From Arthrobacter sp. B6 (lineage in GTDB: Bacteria > Actinomycetota > Actinomycetes > Actinomycetales > Micrococcaceae), in the NCBI RefSeq assembly GCF_001663775.1, contig NZ_KV467168.1:2654770-2718769 (forward strand): 64,000 nucleotides of DNA, read 5' to 3'. Below are positions 15,958 to 24,841 of this stretch, piece after piece (the first letter of the stretch is position 1; each line of letters starts with the position of its first letter). The translations under genes and the position numbers were made by a program. Under the pieces are notes generated by a model. That model worked only from the letters and a program-made list of their open reading frames with translations, was not told where the DNA came from and ran no database searches.

Positions 15958-17453
15958 TGGTGGACCTCCGCGCCGAAGCCATCCACGAACCGGTCCATGA
16001 TGCCGGGGATGTTGTTCGTGGGCCTGTGCTGGTCCACGCGGTCGTTGAAGTCCGAGGCGATGATCTGCGCGGCGCGTGCCGGATCAGTGGCCAGGAGGTC
16101 CTGGTAGGCCGGGAGGGTGTCCTGCCGGATGAGTTCCCACCGCTGGTCCGCATTCGAGATGTTTCCGTCGGGAAAGCCAGTGGTGAAGTCGGTGCGGAAC
16201 TGGGAGGGGTTGTCCCAGTTGGTGAAAGGCACGTTTTCCGGCCCCGGGCTCTCCACGCTGAACGTGTAAGGGAAGACCTCAGCGTAGCTCTTCGCACCAG
16301 GAATGGAGGGCTCGCCGGCCAGTGTCACCATGTAGGTGACGGCTTCACCGCCGGGGTGGTCCCGCATGTTGTCGTAGTCGTCCGCAATGATCTCGTTCTG
16401 CTCGCGATAGAGCAGGGTGGTGTTTCCCTCCTGGATCCGGTCGGGGTCTCCGGAATCGATGTCCGCCCAGGCCTCGGCAGTGTTGGAATCAATGGCGCCG
16501 GAATCCCGCAGCCGGTTGATCTCGTCTATTCCGCCGTTCACATAAGCCTCGTGCTGGCGCGCCTGGTCAAGGAAGATCTCCTTGTTCATGTCCAGCATGC
16601 TGGTTTCGTAGTAGCGGATCTCCTCGTCGGTCATCCCGGCGAGCTGTTCGATCTGGCCGAGGATGGGGAGCGGGACGTCCGAGGCTGGATTGTCGGCGAT
16701 TTGTTGCGCAAGTTCGCGCAGCATGTCCATGTCCTTGAAGCCGCCGGCAAAGGATGGGCCGATCATGTTGGCCATTCCGGCCCACTGCAGGTCCGGGTTG
16801 GCGAGGTAGGCCTGGCCGTAGAAATCGTAGACCTTCTTGATGGTCTCCCAGTTATGTTCGGTGCCCTTGGACGTGTCCCAACTGGCCGGGTCAATGCCCA
16901 TCTCCAGCATGGCCTGCTGGTTCCAATACGAACTGAGGAAGTCCGCGTACTCCTCGGAGTTCTTGTCAATTAGCCCTGAGTCGGCCGCTGCGTCCATGGC
17001 TGACTTGGCGGCCTCGGGATTTTCAAGGGCCCACTGCTTGAATTCGTCGCTGCCGAGGTAGTCCTGGCGTTCTTCGGCGGTCATGCCGTTCAGCCGGTCC
17101 GTCAGCTCCTGGGCGGCGCCGTCCCCGGAACCGTTGCCCCCTGAACCGTTGCCGGAACCGCTGCCGCCTGGACCAGTCCCGCCGCTGTTGCTGGCTTTCT
17201 CCTGCTCGTCGGCGTTCGCCAGCAGCGTTTTTGACGCCGACTCCAGGCCGGCCGTAGCGGACTTCAGCAATTTCACGTGCGACGAGGTCCAGTCGCTGCG
17301 GAAGCGCTCGCCGTCGTGTCCTTTCCAGGCGCCGGCGCTGATGGCACTGCTGAGCTGCTGGCCGAGCAGGCTTAGTCTGTTGGCGCCACCTGCCAGGTCC
17401 TTGGCGAGCTGCCGTAACTGGGCCACGTCGCCGCCGTAAAAGTTCCCCGCCAT
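15954..17453 (-). CDS. WXG100-like large protein, possible type VII secretion substrate
   Basis: The first 90 residues read like a WXG100 module: two helices (DVAQLRQLAKDLAGGANRLSLLGQQL and SSHVKLLKSATAGLESASKTLLANADEQEKAS) joined by a turn containing AWKG, the W-x-G motif. A Gly/Ser-rich linker (about residues 95-115) leads to a roughly 380-residue, acidic, helix-rich C-terminal region with no membrane segments and no family I recognise. This is the architecture of ESX/type VII effectors or polymorphic toxins. No EsxAB, EccC or other secretion component is in the window. It is the first gene of a two-gene operon with the lipoprotein. Confidence 0.72.
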   Translation of the reverse strand: MAGNFYGGDVAQLRQLAKDLAGGANRLSLLGQQLSSAISAGAWKGHDGERFRSDWTSSHVKLLKSATAGLESASKTLLANADEQEKASNSGGTGPGGSGSGNGSGGNGSGDGAAQELTDRLNGMTAEERQDYLGSDEFKQWALENPEAAKSAMDAAADSGLIDKNSEEYADFLSSYWNQQAMLEMGIDPASWDTSKGTEHNWETIKKVYDFYGQAYLANPDLQWAGMANMIGPSFAGGFKDMDMLRELAQQIADNPASDVPLPILGQIEQLAGMTDEEIRYYETSMLDMNKEIFLDQARQHEAYVNGGIDEINRLRDSGAIDSNTAEAWADIDSGDPDRIQEGNTTLLYREQNEIIADDYDNMRDHPGGEAVTYMVTLAGEPSIPGAKSYAEVFPYTFSVESPGPENVPFTNWDNPSQFRTDFTTGFPDGNISNADQRWELIRQDTLPAYQDLLATDPARAAQIIASDFNDRVDQHRPTNNIPGIMDRFVDGFGAEVHQ

Positions 17454-17546
17454 GTTTCCCCCTGAATGGATTCCCGTGCCAGCCTAGCGGCCACGGGCCT
17501 GGCAGGGCGATGGGGAGAGCTCCCCTCCCAGGCCGACCGGACGGAC

Positions 17547-18005
17547 TCAGCCGCGCAACAAGCCGGTGGTCCGGTACGGAATCACCTCGCGCAGGAACAT
17601 GCTGGTGGACGTGCGCACAATTCCGGGGCACAGCCGGATTTCCTCCGAGACCCGGTAAAGATCGTCCGGGCTGGTGGCCACCACGCGGATCAGCAGGTCG
17701 GTGTCGCCGGCAGGTGCGTGGCACTCCAGGACCTCCGGGATTTCACGGAGGGCCGCGATGGCTTCGTCGAGATGGCTCTGGTCCAGTTCCGCGCTGACCG
17801 CTGCCGCCACGCCACGGCCCAAGGCCGAGGGGAGCACCCGGCTGCTGTTCGGGCGGAGGGCACCCGACGCCGACATTCGCTCCAGGCGCGACTGTACTGT
17901 TCCGCGCGCCAGGCCCAGCCGCTGGGCCAGCACCATGATGGGGACCCGGGGGTCCTCGTCCAGGGCATTGAGGATGCGCTTGTCGGTGGCGTCCAATTTC
18001 TGCAA
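17547..18005 (-). CDS. Lrp/AsnC family transcriptional regulator
   Basis: The 152-residue protein starts QKLDATDKRILNALDEDPRVPIMVLAQRLGLARGTVQSRLERMSASG, a clear Lrp/AsnC DNA-binding domain. It has a C-terminal RAM domain ending in TSTSMFLREVIPYRTTGLLRG. I kept the TTG start at 18005, which has AGGAA about 9 bases upstream and covers the conserved first helix. No obvious target lies beside it: the upstream 326 bases to gluQ are divergent, so gluQ or the regulator itself are the only local candidates. It is not closely similar to the Lrp gene at 14804. Confidence 0.9.
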   Translation of the reverse strand: MQKLDATDKRILNALDEDPRVPIMVLAQRLGLARGTVQSRLERMSASGALRPNSSRVLPSALGRGVAAAVSAELDQSHLDEAIAALREIPEVLECHAPAGDTDLLIRVVATSPDDLYRVSEEIRLCPGIVRTSTSMFLREVIPYRTTGLLRG

Positions 18006-18331
18006 TCTGATCAGTTCCTGTCGGGCTGCGCGTCATCTATTAGTCAGACTGACCGGCCAACCGCGTGCCGGTTGTGCCAACTGTATGGGTTCTGGTCAAA
18101 TTGTGGCAACAAGGGCAGAGGCTACCGCCGACTCCCGCAGGCTACAGGCTCCCGGAACACCACCCGGCAACTGGACACCGCCTCCCGCAAGGAGGCTGCC
18201 GCTGATTGACACTTGTTCACACCATGGTCATTGAAGCAAACACGGCAAGAGCCCCTGAGCTCCCGACGCCGGATCTTGCGAGGTCGTCGGTAGCTGAGGG
18301 GCTCTTGTGTTGCCCGGACTAGGGTGGATCC
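18006..18331. other. Divergent intergenic region before gluQ
   Basis: I see no gene in these 326 bases. They hold the divergent promoter region of the Lrp-type gene and gluQ, a short GCCTCC/GGAGGC hairpin near 18180, and a longer imperfect hairpin at 18246-18307. The arms of the longer hairpin include AAGAGCCCCTGAGCT and AGCTGAGGGGCTCTT, with one mismatch. A TAGGGT hexamer at 18320-18325 ends 6 bases before the gluQ ATG. Confidence 0.5.
18246..18307 (+). terminator. Hairpin just upstream of gluQ
   Basis: Inverted arms of about 15 bp with one mismatch lie in the leader region of gluQ. The T content after the stem (CTTGTGTTG) is weak. It could be an attenuator-like element, a terminator of a vanished gene or a palindromic repeat. 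Confidence 0.4.
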
Positions 18332-19234
18332 ATGACCCCAGCCGGCCGCTTTGCCCCCAGCCCCTCCGGTGAACTCCATGTGGGAAACCTCCGCACTGCC
18401 ATGCTCGCCTGGCTGTTTGCCCGGTCCAGCGGACGGGAATTCCTGTTGCGCGTCGAGGATCTGGACCGTGCACGCGCCGGGGCGGAGGCAGAGCAACTCC
18501 GCGATCTTGCTGCGATCGGCATCACCTGGGACGGTGCCGTCGTACGCCAGACGGACCGGGGTGGCGTTTACGCCAAAGCGATCAGCCGGCTGACGGCTGC
18601 GGGCCTGACCTATGAGTGCTTCTGCACGCGCCGGGAGATCCAGGAGGCGCCGTCGGCCCCGCACGCGCCGCAGGGGGCCTATCCGGGGACCTGCCGGAAC
18701 CTCGATTCCGCCGAGCGGGAGCTCAAGCGGTCTATGCGGCCAGCAGCCATCCGACTTCGGTCAGCGGTCGCGGAGTACACCGTGAACGACGTTCTCCACG
18801 GCGCATTCACAGGCGTGGTGGATGACTTTGTGCTGCGCCGCAACGACGGAGTGACCGCGTACAACCTGGCTGTGGTGGTGGACGACGCCGCGCAGGGCAT
18901 CGACCAGGTGGTCCGCGGGGACGACCTGCTGGCATCCACCCCCCGGCAGGCATATCTCGCGTTGCTCCTGAATATACCGACTCCGGAATATGCCCATGTT
19001 CCGCTGGTTGTAAATTCCGACGGCGCACGGCTGGCCAAGCGCGACGGAGCCGTCACCTTGGGCGCCCTTGCCCGTGCAGGGGTCCCGGTTGGCGACGTGC
19101 GGGACCACCTGCTGAGATCCCTGGGGCTGCCGGCTGGAACGCTGGAGCAGGCACTCGTTTCGTTCCGGCCGGACCGTCTTCCGCGGAAAACCTGGGTCTG
19201 GCCCGGCCAAGGACTGGCTGGCGGCCTGCCGTGA
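18332..19234 (+). CDS. gluQ: Glutamyl-Q tRNA(Asp) synthetase
   Basis: This paralogue of glutamyl-tRNA synthetase attaches glutamate to queuosine in the anticodon of tRNA-Asp and lacks the anticodon-binding domain. At 300 residues the length fits. It has the HIGH-like FAPSPSGELHVGNLRTAMLAW, and RVEDLDRAR. The zinc-site cysteines are in YECFCTRREI and PGTCRNL. Later come DDAAQGIDQVVRGDDLLASTPRQAYL and the KMSKS-like LAKRDGA. The gene appears complete and is probably leaderless. No queuosine biosynthesis genes are in the window. Confidence 0.93.
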   Translation: MTPAGRFAPSPSGELHVGNLRTAMLAWLFARSSGREFLLRVEDLDRARAGAEAEQLRDLAAIGITWDGAVVRQTDRGGVYAKAISRLTAAGLTYECFCTRREIQEAPSAPHAPQGAYPGTCRNLDSAERELKRSMRPAAIRLRSAVAEYTVNDVLHGAFTGVVDDFVLRRNDGVTAYNLAVVVDDAAQGIDQVVRGDDLLASTPRQAYLALLLNIPTPEYAHVPLVVNSDGARLAKRDGAVTLGALARAGVPVGDVRDHLLRSLGLPAGTLEQALVSFRPDRLPRKTWVWPGQGLAGGLP

Positions 19235-19287
19235 GGTGAGCTTCCGCGGGTCGCCTGCCGGATGTGTTCGTGCCGGGGGCGGTCCCG

Positions 19288-19304
19288 GCGCGAACGTACA
19301 CTTG
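19288..19304. repeat. Single arm of the CGCGAACGTACA repeat
   Basis: The sequence GCGCGAACGTACACTTG matches the left arm of the palindromic element at 49031. The matching right arm (TGTACGTTCGCGC) is absent here. It overlaps a small hairpin (TGTTCGTGCCGGG against CCCGGCGCGAACG) between gluQ and the HD gene. Confidence 0.5.
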
Positions 19305-19328
19305 TGGCCCTGCGCGTAGGCTGGAGCC

Positions 19329-20009
19329 ATGTCAGACCAGCACTCTCCAGAGCACAGCCCCGCGCCCAGGTTCACTGTCGAGACCGCCAAGGTCCTGGCT
19401 GAGGTGGCCCACAACCGCCAGAAAGACAAGCTCAAGCGGCCGTACCGTGACCACGTCATCGCGGTGGGGGATGCCCTGGCAGATTTCGACGACGACATCC
19501 GGATCGCCGGGTACCTGCACGACATTGCCGAGGACACTCCCATCACCCGGCAGGCACTGTTGGACATGGGCGTCTCCGAGCGGGCCGTGGGAATCATTGA
19601 GCGGGTCACCAACAGGCTCCATGAGAATCCTGACGACTATGCGGCCGGAATCCGGGAAATCGCCGAGGACCACGACGCGGCGCTGGTCAAGATCGCGGAT
19701 AACGCCCACAACTCACTGCCCGAGCGGGTGAGGGCACTCGCCGAGAAGTGGCCGGATAAGCCGCCGGTCACAAAATACCGGGATGCCCGTCCGGTACTTT
19801 ATGCCGCCGTCGAGGTGGAGGAAGTACGCAAGATCCTGGCTCGGGTAAACCCCTGGCTGCTCGAGGAACTGGACGAAAGGCTGGACGACGAAGATGAAAC
19901 GGACTACGAGCACCTGACGTACGACGACGCCCCTGCGGCCGAGCCTGCACCGGTGGTCGAGGCTGTCGAAACCGCTGAAGCGGCGGACAGCAGGGACGGG
20001 GCCTCCTAG
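19329..20009 (+). CDS. HD-domain phosphohydrolase (RelA/SpoT hydrolase-like)
   Basis: The 226-residue cytoplasmic protein has the metal-binding HD motif in AGYLHDIAEDTPITRQALLDMGV (His64-Asp65) and a downstream NAHNSLPER. It resembles the hydrolase half of RelA/SpoT-type or MESH1-like proteins. That suggests a nucleotide pyrophosphohydrolase, possibly acting on (p)ppGpp, but there is no synthetase domain. The last 60 residues are very acidic and Ala-rich and look disordered. Its stop overlaps that of the convergent ltrA gene by three or four bases. TAGGCT ends 6 bases before the ATG, so the mRNA is probably leaderless. Confidence 0.85.
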   Translation: MSDQHSPEHSPAPRFTVETAKVLAEVAHNRQKDKLKRPYRDHVIAVGDALADFDDDIRIAGYLHDIAEDTPITRQALLDMGVSERAVGIIERVTNRLHENPDDYAAGIREIAEDHDAALVKIADNAHNSLPERVRALAEKWPDKPPVTKYRDARPVLYAAVEVEEVRKILARVNPWLLEELDERLDDEDETDYEHLTYDDAPAAEPAPVVEAVETAEAADSRDGAS

Positions 20010-21247
20010 GCTCCGGCTTTCATTTTCTCCAGCGCTGCGTTCATTCTTTCGGTGCCGCGCTTCTCGTCAATGACAATCGACACGCCCAGGGTCAGCACAA
20101 TCACCAGCAGGCAGGCGGGCACCGAGACACCGGCGGCGGCAAGTCCCACGCTGCCCGCCATGGCGACCACGACGCCGGCCGCGACGGCAAGGACGGTGCG
20201 GTCCACGCAGATCATGACGCTGAAGAGCCAGGTCAGGGAGAGCTTGAACAGCGCCACGGGTACCGCGATGCTGGCCACGGCCACGGCGGCACTGATGTGG
20301 GCCTCATGGTCGATATAGTAGGCCACCACGTGCAGTCCGGCGCCAGTTGCGGCGATTGCGGCGAACATCGGCATGTGGCCGTAGCCGAAGAAGAATGAGC
20401 GGTGCCGCTGGTGGTGCAGGGCCGGGCCTGCGGGCACGATGAAGTAGATCCACCACATGCCGAATGCGAGGGCCGTTCCGCCGAATCCCACCAGCGCCGC
20501 ATCAACGCTCCAGCCGTGGTTGGCCACAATGGCGCGGAGGGTTTCGATCGCTCCGATCAGGCATTCGCCAAGGGCAATGATGGCTAGAAGCCCGTAGCGC
20601 TCGGCAATGTGGTGCGCGTGCCACGGGGTCCGCATGCCGCGCTCCGCGGCATAGGGGGCGGCCATTTCCAAGATGAACAGCGGTGCAGCCACGAGGAACG
20701 TGGTGGGGATGTCCGCCTGAATGACGAGCACCGCGATCCAGCCGAGCTGGACCACGCCAAGGTACGCGGCGTAGCGCTGGCAGGTCTGCCGGCGTGCGGG
20801 ATCCTGCTGTGCCGCGCGTAGCCACTGGAAGACCAGGGCCAGGCGCATGATCACGTAGCCGCCTACCATCACGGCGTTGTCCACATGCTCGCCCTCCACG
20901 AGCGAGTGGAACATTGGCTCAATTCCCATGGCCAGGATCAGCACCCCAAGAAGCTGGACCATGGTGACCACGCGGAACACCCAGTCGTCGGTGTCGTAGG
21001 CGCTTGCGAACCATGTGAAGTTGATCCACGCCCAGATCACGGCGAACATTGCGAAGGAGAATCCCAGCAGGCCCGCGCCGAAGTGGGCTTCAGCGATCGC
21101 GTGCGCGAACTGGCTGCCCGCCACGCCGAAGGCAATGACAAACGTCAGGTCGAAGAAGAGTTCCAGCGGCGTGGCCGAACGATGATTTTCATGGGGATCC
21201 CGGCCGCCCATGCGGGAGAGGGCGTGCCGGAGGGGGTTCGAGGACAT
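20006..21247 (-). CDS. Low temperature requirement A (LtrA) family membrane protein
   Basis: The 413-residue membrane protein opens with ATPLELFFDLTFVIAFGVAGSQFAHAIAE, the LtrA signature. It continues with many hydrophobic helices, RYGLLAIIALGECLIGAIETL and HMPMFAAIAATGAGLH. LtrA proteins were named for growth at low temperature in Listeria, but their biochemical function is unknown. Length is normal. It is convergent with the HD gene and transcribed on its own; the intergenic space toward the GNAT-AAA+ gene contains a small GGCTCCA/TGGAGCC hairpin. Confidence 0.9.
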   Translation of the reverse strand: MSSNPLRHALSRMGGRDPHENHRSATPLELFFDLTFVIAFGVAGSQFAHAIAEAHFGAGLLGFSFAMFAVIWAWINFTWFASAYDTDDWVFRVVTMVQLLGVLILAMGIEPMFHSLVEGEHVDNAVMVGGYVIMRLALVFQWLRAAQQDPARRQTCQRYAAYLGVVQLGWIAVLVIQADIPTTFLVAAPLFILEMAAPYAAERGMRTPWHAHHIAERYGLLAIIALGECLIGAIETLRAIVANHGWSVDAALVGFGGTALAFGMWWIYFIVPAGPALHHQRHRSFFFGYGHMPMFAAIAATGAGLHVVAYYIDHEAHISAAVAVASIAVPVALFKLSLTWLFSVMICVDRTVLAVAAGVVVAMAGSVGLAAAGVSVPACLLVIVLTLGVSIVIDEKRGTERMNAALEKMKAGA

Positions 21248-21396
21248 GGGTCAAAGATTACCTGCGGCGCGGTTCCGGCTCCACCATGCTGGAGCCGCCC
21301 GTGCCGCTGAAGTGCGAAGTCGCCGGAACGCTACCGGTTCGCAGGCAACTCTTCGGCGAGTACGCAGCTTTCCGGCGAGTCCGTCCTGGCGGGGGC

Positions 21397-22713
21397 TTAG
21401 ACCCGGCCCAGGGCGTCGATGTCCTCCAAGAAGTCCTGGTGGACCTCCGCGCTGACGGTGGTCCTGGTTTCCCCGATGGCGTCCAGGTAGTCCTGCGTGG
21501 ACGGCCCCTTCCGGACGGCTTCGCGGACCGAAACGCTGCCTCCGGAGGCCGCGCCGCCGTCGTCGTACACTGCCTTTTCGAGCGCACGCTGGGAGGCGCT
21601 GCGGGCGGCGTACTCGATGTCCGCCGGGGAGAAACCCTCGGTACGCTCCACGAGGAGTTCCACATCGACGTCGTCCACCACGGTGGCCGGGATGAAGCGC
21701 TGCCACATGGCTTCGCGGGCCTGGCGGTCCGGGAGCCCGATGGGGATAACGTAGTCGAAGCGGCCATGCCTCAGGAAGGCGCTGTCCAGGGACTTGATGA
21801 AGTTCGTGGCGCAGACCAGCAGGCGGCCGGGCTGTTCGCGGAACGCCGGGATGATTTTCAGCAGCTCGTTGGTGACGCCCTGCAGCGGCGACGGCGGCTC
21901 GCCGGAGCGCTGGGAGGCGATCTCTTCCACTTCGTCGATGAACACCACACAGTGCTCGAGCTCAGCGATCTCCAGGAAGGTTTCGCGCAGCGCGCCGGCG
22001 AGTCCCTTGGGATCAGACGCCAGCCGCGACGGGAAAACCTCCACGAACGGCCACTCCAGCCGGGACGCGATGGCCTTCGCGAACGTGGTCTTGCCGGTGC
22101 CGGGAGGACCAAACAGCACCACGGCGCGCGGCGGCACCACACCGTATTCATCGGCGAGGTCGGCCTCCGCCAGGGGCAGGACCAGGCGCCGCTCAAGAAG
22201 TTCCTTTTCCCTGCGCATGCCGGCGACGTTTTCCCACAGGTCCCGGGCCAGGATCCGGCCGCCCAGCTGGCCCAGTGCGCCGAGTTCCTGACGCTGCACG
22301 GGGATGGTCCGCTCAAAGTAGCGCAGGTTCTTCTTGAGTGCGAAACCGCGGCTGAGGAACGCCTCCACCCGCGTTTCAGACTCCGGCATCAGGGCCGAGA
22401 GCTTGTTGAGGCCGTGCGGGGCCATCCGGTTTTCGACGGCGGCGAGCAGCGACGTGCCGATACCGCGGCCGCGGTACTCCGGAAGGGTGGCCAGGAACAC
22501 GATCCAGCCCTGGTCGTGGGCGGCGCGTCCCACAGCCGCGCCCACCACCATGTCGCCCTGGACAGCCACCACCGCGTGGTCCTTTTCGCAGGACGCCAGC
22601 ACCTCGGAGAGGGCATAGACGGGTTCCACGTTGGTGGCTTTGAGGGATTCCCAGAGGTGCAGGATCCCGTCCAGGTCCGCTGAGTGGAAATCCCTGATCC
22701 GCCAGTTGGTCAT
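21397..22713 (-). CDS. GNAT acetyltransferase fused to AAA+ ATPase
   Basis: One 438-residue frame encodes two enzymes. Residues 1-135 form a GNAT domain (WRIRDFHSADLDGILHLWES, then VFLATLPEYRGRGIGTSLLAAVE with the acetyl-CoA loop at 81-86, then ESETRVEAFLSRGFALKKNLRYFER). Residues 155-405 form an AAA+ module: Walker A GPPGTGKTT (202-210), Walker B VVFIDE (256-261), sensor 1 Asn in CATNF, an arginine finger in LRHGRFD, and sensor 2 GFSPADIEYAARSASQRA. The AAA+ part is like FtsH/VAT-type ATPases but without a protease domain. All key residues are present. I know of no characterised protein of this architecture. The ATPase may remodel proteins that the GNAT domain modifies, or the reverse. Confidence 0.9.
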   Translation of the reverse strand: MTNWRIRDFHSADLDGILHLWESLKATNVEPVYALSEVLASCEKDHAVVAVQGDMVVGAAVGRAAHDQGWIVFLATLPEYRGRGIGTSLLAAVENRMAPHGLNKLSALMPESETRVEAFLSRGFALKKNLRYFERTIPVQRQELGALGQLGGRILARDLWENVAGMRREKELLERRLVLPLAEADLADEYGVVPPRAVVLFGPPGTGKTTFAKAIASRLEWPFVEVFPSRLASDPKGLAGALRETFLEIAELEHCVVFIDEVEEIASQRSGEPPSPLQGVTNELLKIIPAFREQPGRLLVCATNFIKSLDSAFLRHGRFDYVIPIGLPDRQAREAMWQRFIPATVVDDVDVELLVERTEGFSPADIEYAARSASQRALEKAVYDDGGAASGGSVSVREAVRKGPSTQDYLDAIGETRTTVSAEVHQDFLEDIDALGRV

Positions 22714-23104
22714 GCCATGTCTCCCGGGTGGTTCGTCGTTGAACTGCTCGTTGAACTTTTACAGAGCCGCGTGTGAAGCGCTCTGCTGAGCATAAGCGAT
22801 CACCTCCCGCCCGGGGGTTGCGGGAGCGTTGCGTTACAGGATGGCGGCCGAAGCAGAGGTCTGCTGTGGCGATTTCAAACCTTGATGGGCGCGGGGCGGA
22901 CTTCGTCGGCGGGGCAGCCCGCGCGCTCATGGATACGCTTTTCCGCTTCCGCTGAGGGAGCCTCTGACAGGCAGTAAACCAGACCTGCCCGCCTCAGGCG
23001 TCAAGTGGGATCCCGGGCGGTAACGACGGCGGCACCCTACGTTCCGTGTCTACGGAACCTAAGGTGCCGCCGTCGGGCGTCACTGCCGGCTGGCCGGCGG
23101 CGCG
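22714..23104. other. Intergenic region between the GNAT-AAA+ gene and the permease
   Basis: About 390 bases with no gene I can support. The left part is the promoter region of the minus-strand GNAT-AAA+ gene. The right part holds the terminator of the permease gene at 23024-23075. A 60-residue open frame on the plus strand (22773-22955) has no homology or codon pattern that convinces me. Confidence 0.5.
23024..23075 (-). terminator. Hairpin terminator of the amino acid permease
   Basis: Perfect 13-bp arms CGACGGCGGCACC and GGTGCCGCCGTCG enclose an inner GTTCCGT/ACGGAAC stem. It lies 30 bases after the permease stop on the minus strand. It is the best-formed copy of the CGACGGCGG stem family in the window. 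Confidence 0.75.
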
Positions 23105-24640
23105 TTACCTTTTGAAGGATTCCGCAGGCGGGTTTGCGATGACGGGGGCTGTGCCGGTGAAGCCTTCGCGGGTTTCGGCGATTTCGCGGATGCGGGTGCG
23201 GCAGGCGTACCAGCCGGCCACCATGAGGGCGGAGGCGATGGCAGTGACCAGCATGGTGAGGGGGGATTCGATGAACACCATGACCAGGACGCCGACGAGG
23301 AAGAGCAGTGAGAGGTAGCCGGTGTAGGGGGCGCCGAACATCCGGAAGGAGGGGCGTTTGAGCCAGCCCTTGTCGGCCCAGCGTTTGAGCTGGAGCTGGC
23401 ACAGGACGATGGTGGCCCAGGTCATGATGATGCCTACGGAGGCGACGTTCAGCACAATCTCGAAGGCCTGGGCCGGGACGAGGTAGTTCAGCGGGACGCC
23501 GAGGAGGGACACGCCGGCGGTGATGGCGATCCCGCCGTAGGGGACGCCGGCTTTGTTCATCCGGCCGGCGAACTTCGGGGCGGAGCCGTTCACTGACATG
23601 GAGCGCAGGATCCGCCCGGTGGAGTACAGGCCGGCGTTGAGGGAGGACAGGGCGGCGGTGAGGACGACAAGGTTCATGATGACGTCCACACCCTGGATGC
23701 CGATGGAGCCAAAGAACGTCACGAACGGGCTGACACCCTTTTCGTAGGAGGTGTACGGCAGCAGCAGGGCCAGGAGGATGACGGAGCCGACGTAGAACAC
23801 GGCGATGCGGAAGACCACTGAGTTGATGGCCTTGGGCATGATCTTTTCCGGGTTCTCGGTCTCGCCGGCGGCGGTGCCGACCAGTTCGATGGAGGCGTAG
23901 GCGAACAGCACGCCCTGCATCAGGATGATCATGGGCAGCAGGCCGTTGGGGAAGATGCCGCCGTTGTCCGAGAGCAGGCTCAGGCCCACCTGCTGGCCGT
24001 CCACCGGGGTGCCGAAGATGACGAAGTAGGTGCCCACGACGAGGAAGATGACCAGCGCGGCGACCTTGATCAAGGCGAACCAGAACTCCATCTCGCCGAA
24101 GACCTTCACAGAGACCAGGTTCAGGGCCAGGACCACAACGAGGGCGATCAGTGCCCAGGCCCACTGCGGGACGGCCGCCATCCAGGGGATGTAGTTGCCG
24201 AAGAAGTTCATGTAGAGGGCGGCTGCGGTGATGTCCACGATGGTGGTGGTGGCCCAGTTGATCCAGTAGAACCAGCCCGAGACGAACGCGGCCTTCTCCC
24301 CGAAGAATTCACGGGCGTAGGACACGAAGGAACCCGAGGACGGGCGGTGCAGCACCAACTCGCCCAGTGCGCGGAGGATGAGGAACGCGAAGAAGCCGCA
24401 GACGGCGTAGGCGATCACCAGCGACGGGCCCGCGGCGTTGAGCCGGCCGCCCGCGCCCAGGAACAGGCCGGTGCCGATCGCGCCGCCGATCGCGATCATC
24501 TGGATCTGCCGCGGTTTGAGGTTCTTGTGGTAACCCTTGTCCTCCGCGTGCAAGGCCGACTCAGAGGCGTGAGCCTGGGGCGGAACAGTGTGGTCCGTGA
24601 TGACCTGCTTTTGGGCAGTGTCCGGTTGGGCATTTGTCAT
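23105..24640 (-). CDS. APC-family amino acid permease, probably asparagine-type
   Basis: The 511-residue inner-membrane transporter of the amino acid-polyamine-organocation family has [40 protein letters not shown] at the start and [38 protein letters not shown] next, typical of AnsP/GabP/CycA-like permeases. Twelve hydrophobic segments are visible. AAGGA precedes the ATG by seven bases. It is the last gene of a run (regulator, asparaginase, permease) on the minus strand, so asparagine import is the most economical guess. Confidence 0.9.
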   Translation of the reverse strand: MTNAQPDTAQKQVITDHTVPPQAHASESALHAEDKGYHKNLKPRQIQMIAIGGAIGTGLFLGAGGRLNAAGPSLVIAYAVCGFFAFLILRALGELVLHRPSSGSFVSYAREFFGEKAAFVSGWFYWINWATTTIVDITAAALYMNFFGNYIPWMAAVPQWAWALIALVVVLALNLVSVKVFGEMEFWFALIKVAALVIFLVVGTYFVIFGTPVDGQQVGLSLLSDNGGIFPNGLLPMIILMQGVLFAYASIELVGTAAGETENPEKIMPKAINSVVFRIAVFYVGSVILLALLLPYTSYEKGVSPFVTFFGSIGIQGVDVIMNLVVLTAALSSLNAGLYSTGRILRSMSVNGSAPKFAGRMNKAGVPYGGIAITAGVSLLGVPLNYLVPAQAFEIVLNVASVGIIMTWATIVLCQLQLKRWADKGWLKRPSFRMFGAPYTGYLSLLFLVGVLVMVFIESPLTMLVTAIASALMVAGWYACRTRIREIAETREGFTGTAPVIANPPAESFKR

Positions 24641-24841
24641 GGGGGTGTCCTTAGGGGTCCATTGGTGGGAGGGGCCAGAGCCTACTTGCTGAGGTTGGCG
24701 AGGCGTTGGGGGCGGGGAGTTCCTGGAGTTGGGTGTTGGCGGTGATGCGTTGGAGGCAGCGTGCGTTCAGGGTGCGGCAGGCTGACTCGAGGTGGGAGGC
24801 CCTCTTGTGGAGGCTGTGGAAGATGACGGGTGCTTCCGGGA

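Noticed and set aside
18006..18331. Riboswitch or T-box before gluQ
   Set aside because: The hairpin lacks T-box features and gluQ acts on tRNA-Asp, which is not typically T-box controlled.
22773..22955. Small plus-strand gene of 60 codons
   Set aside because: No ribosome binding site, no domain, and not in an operon position.
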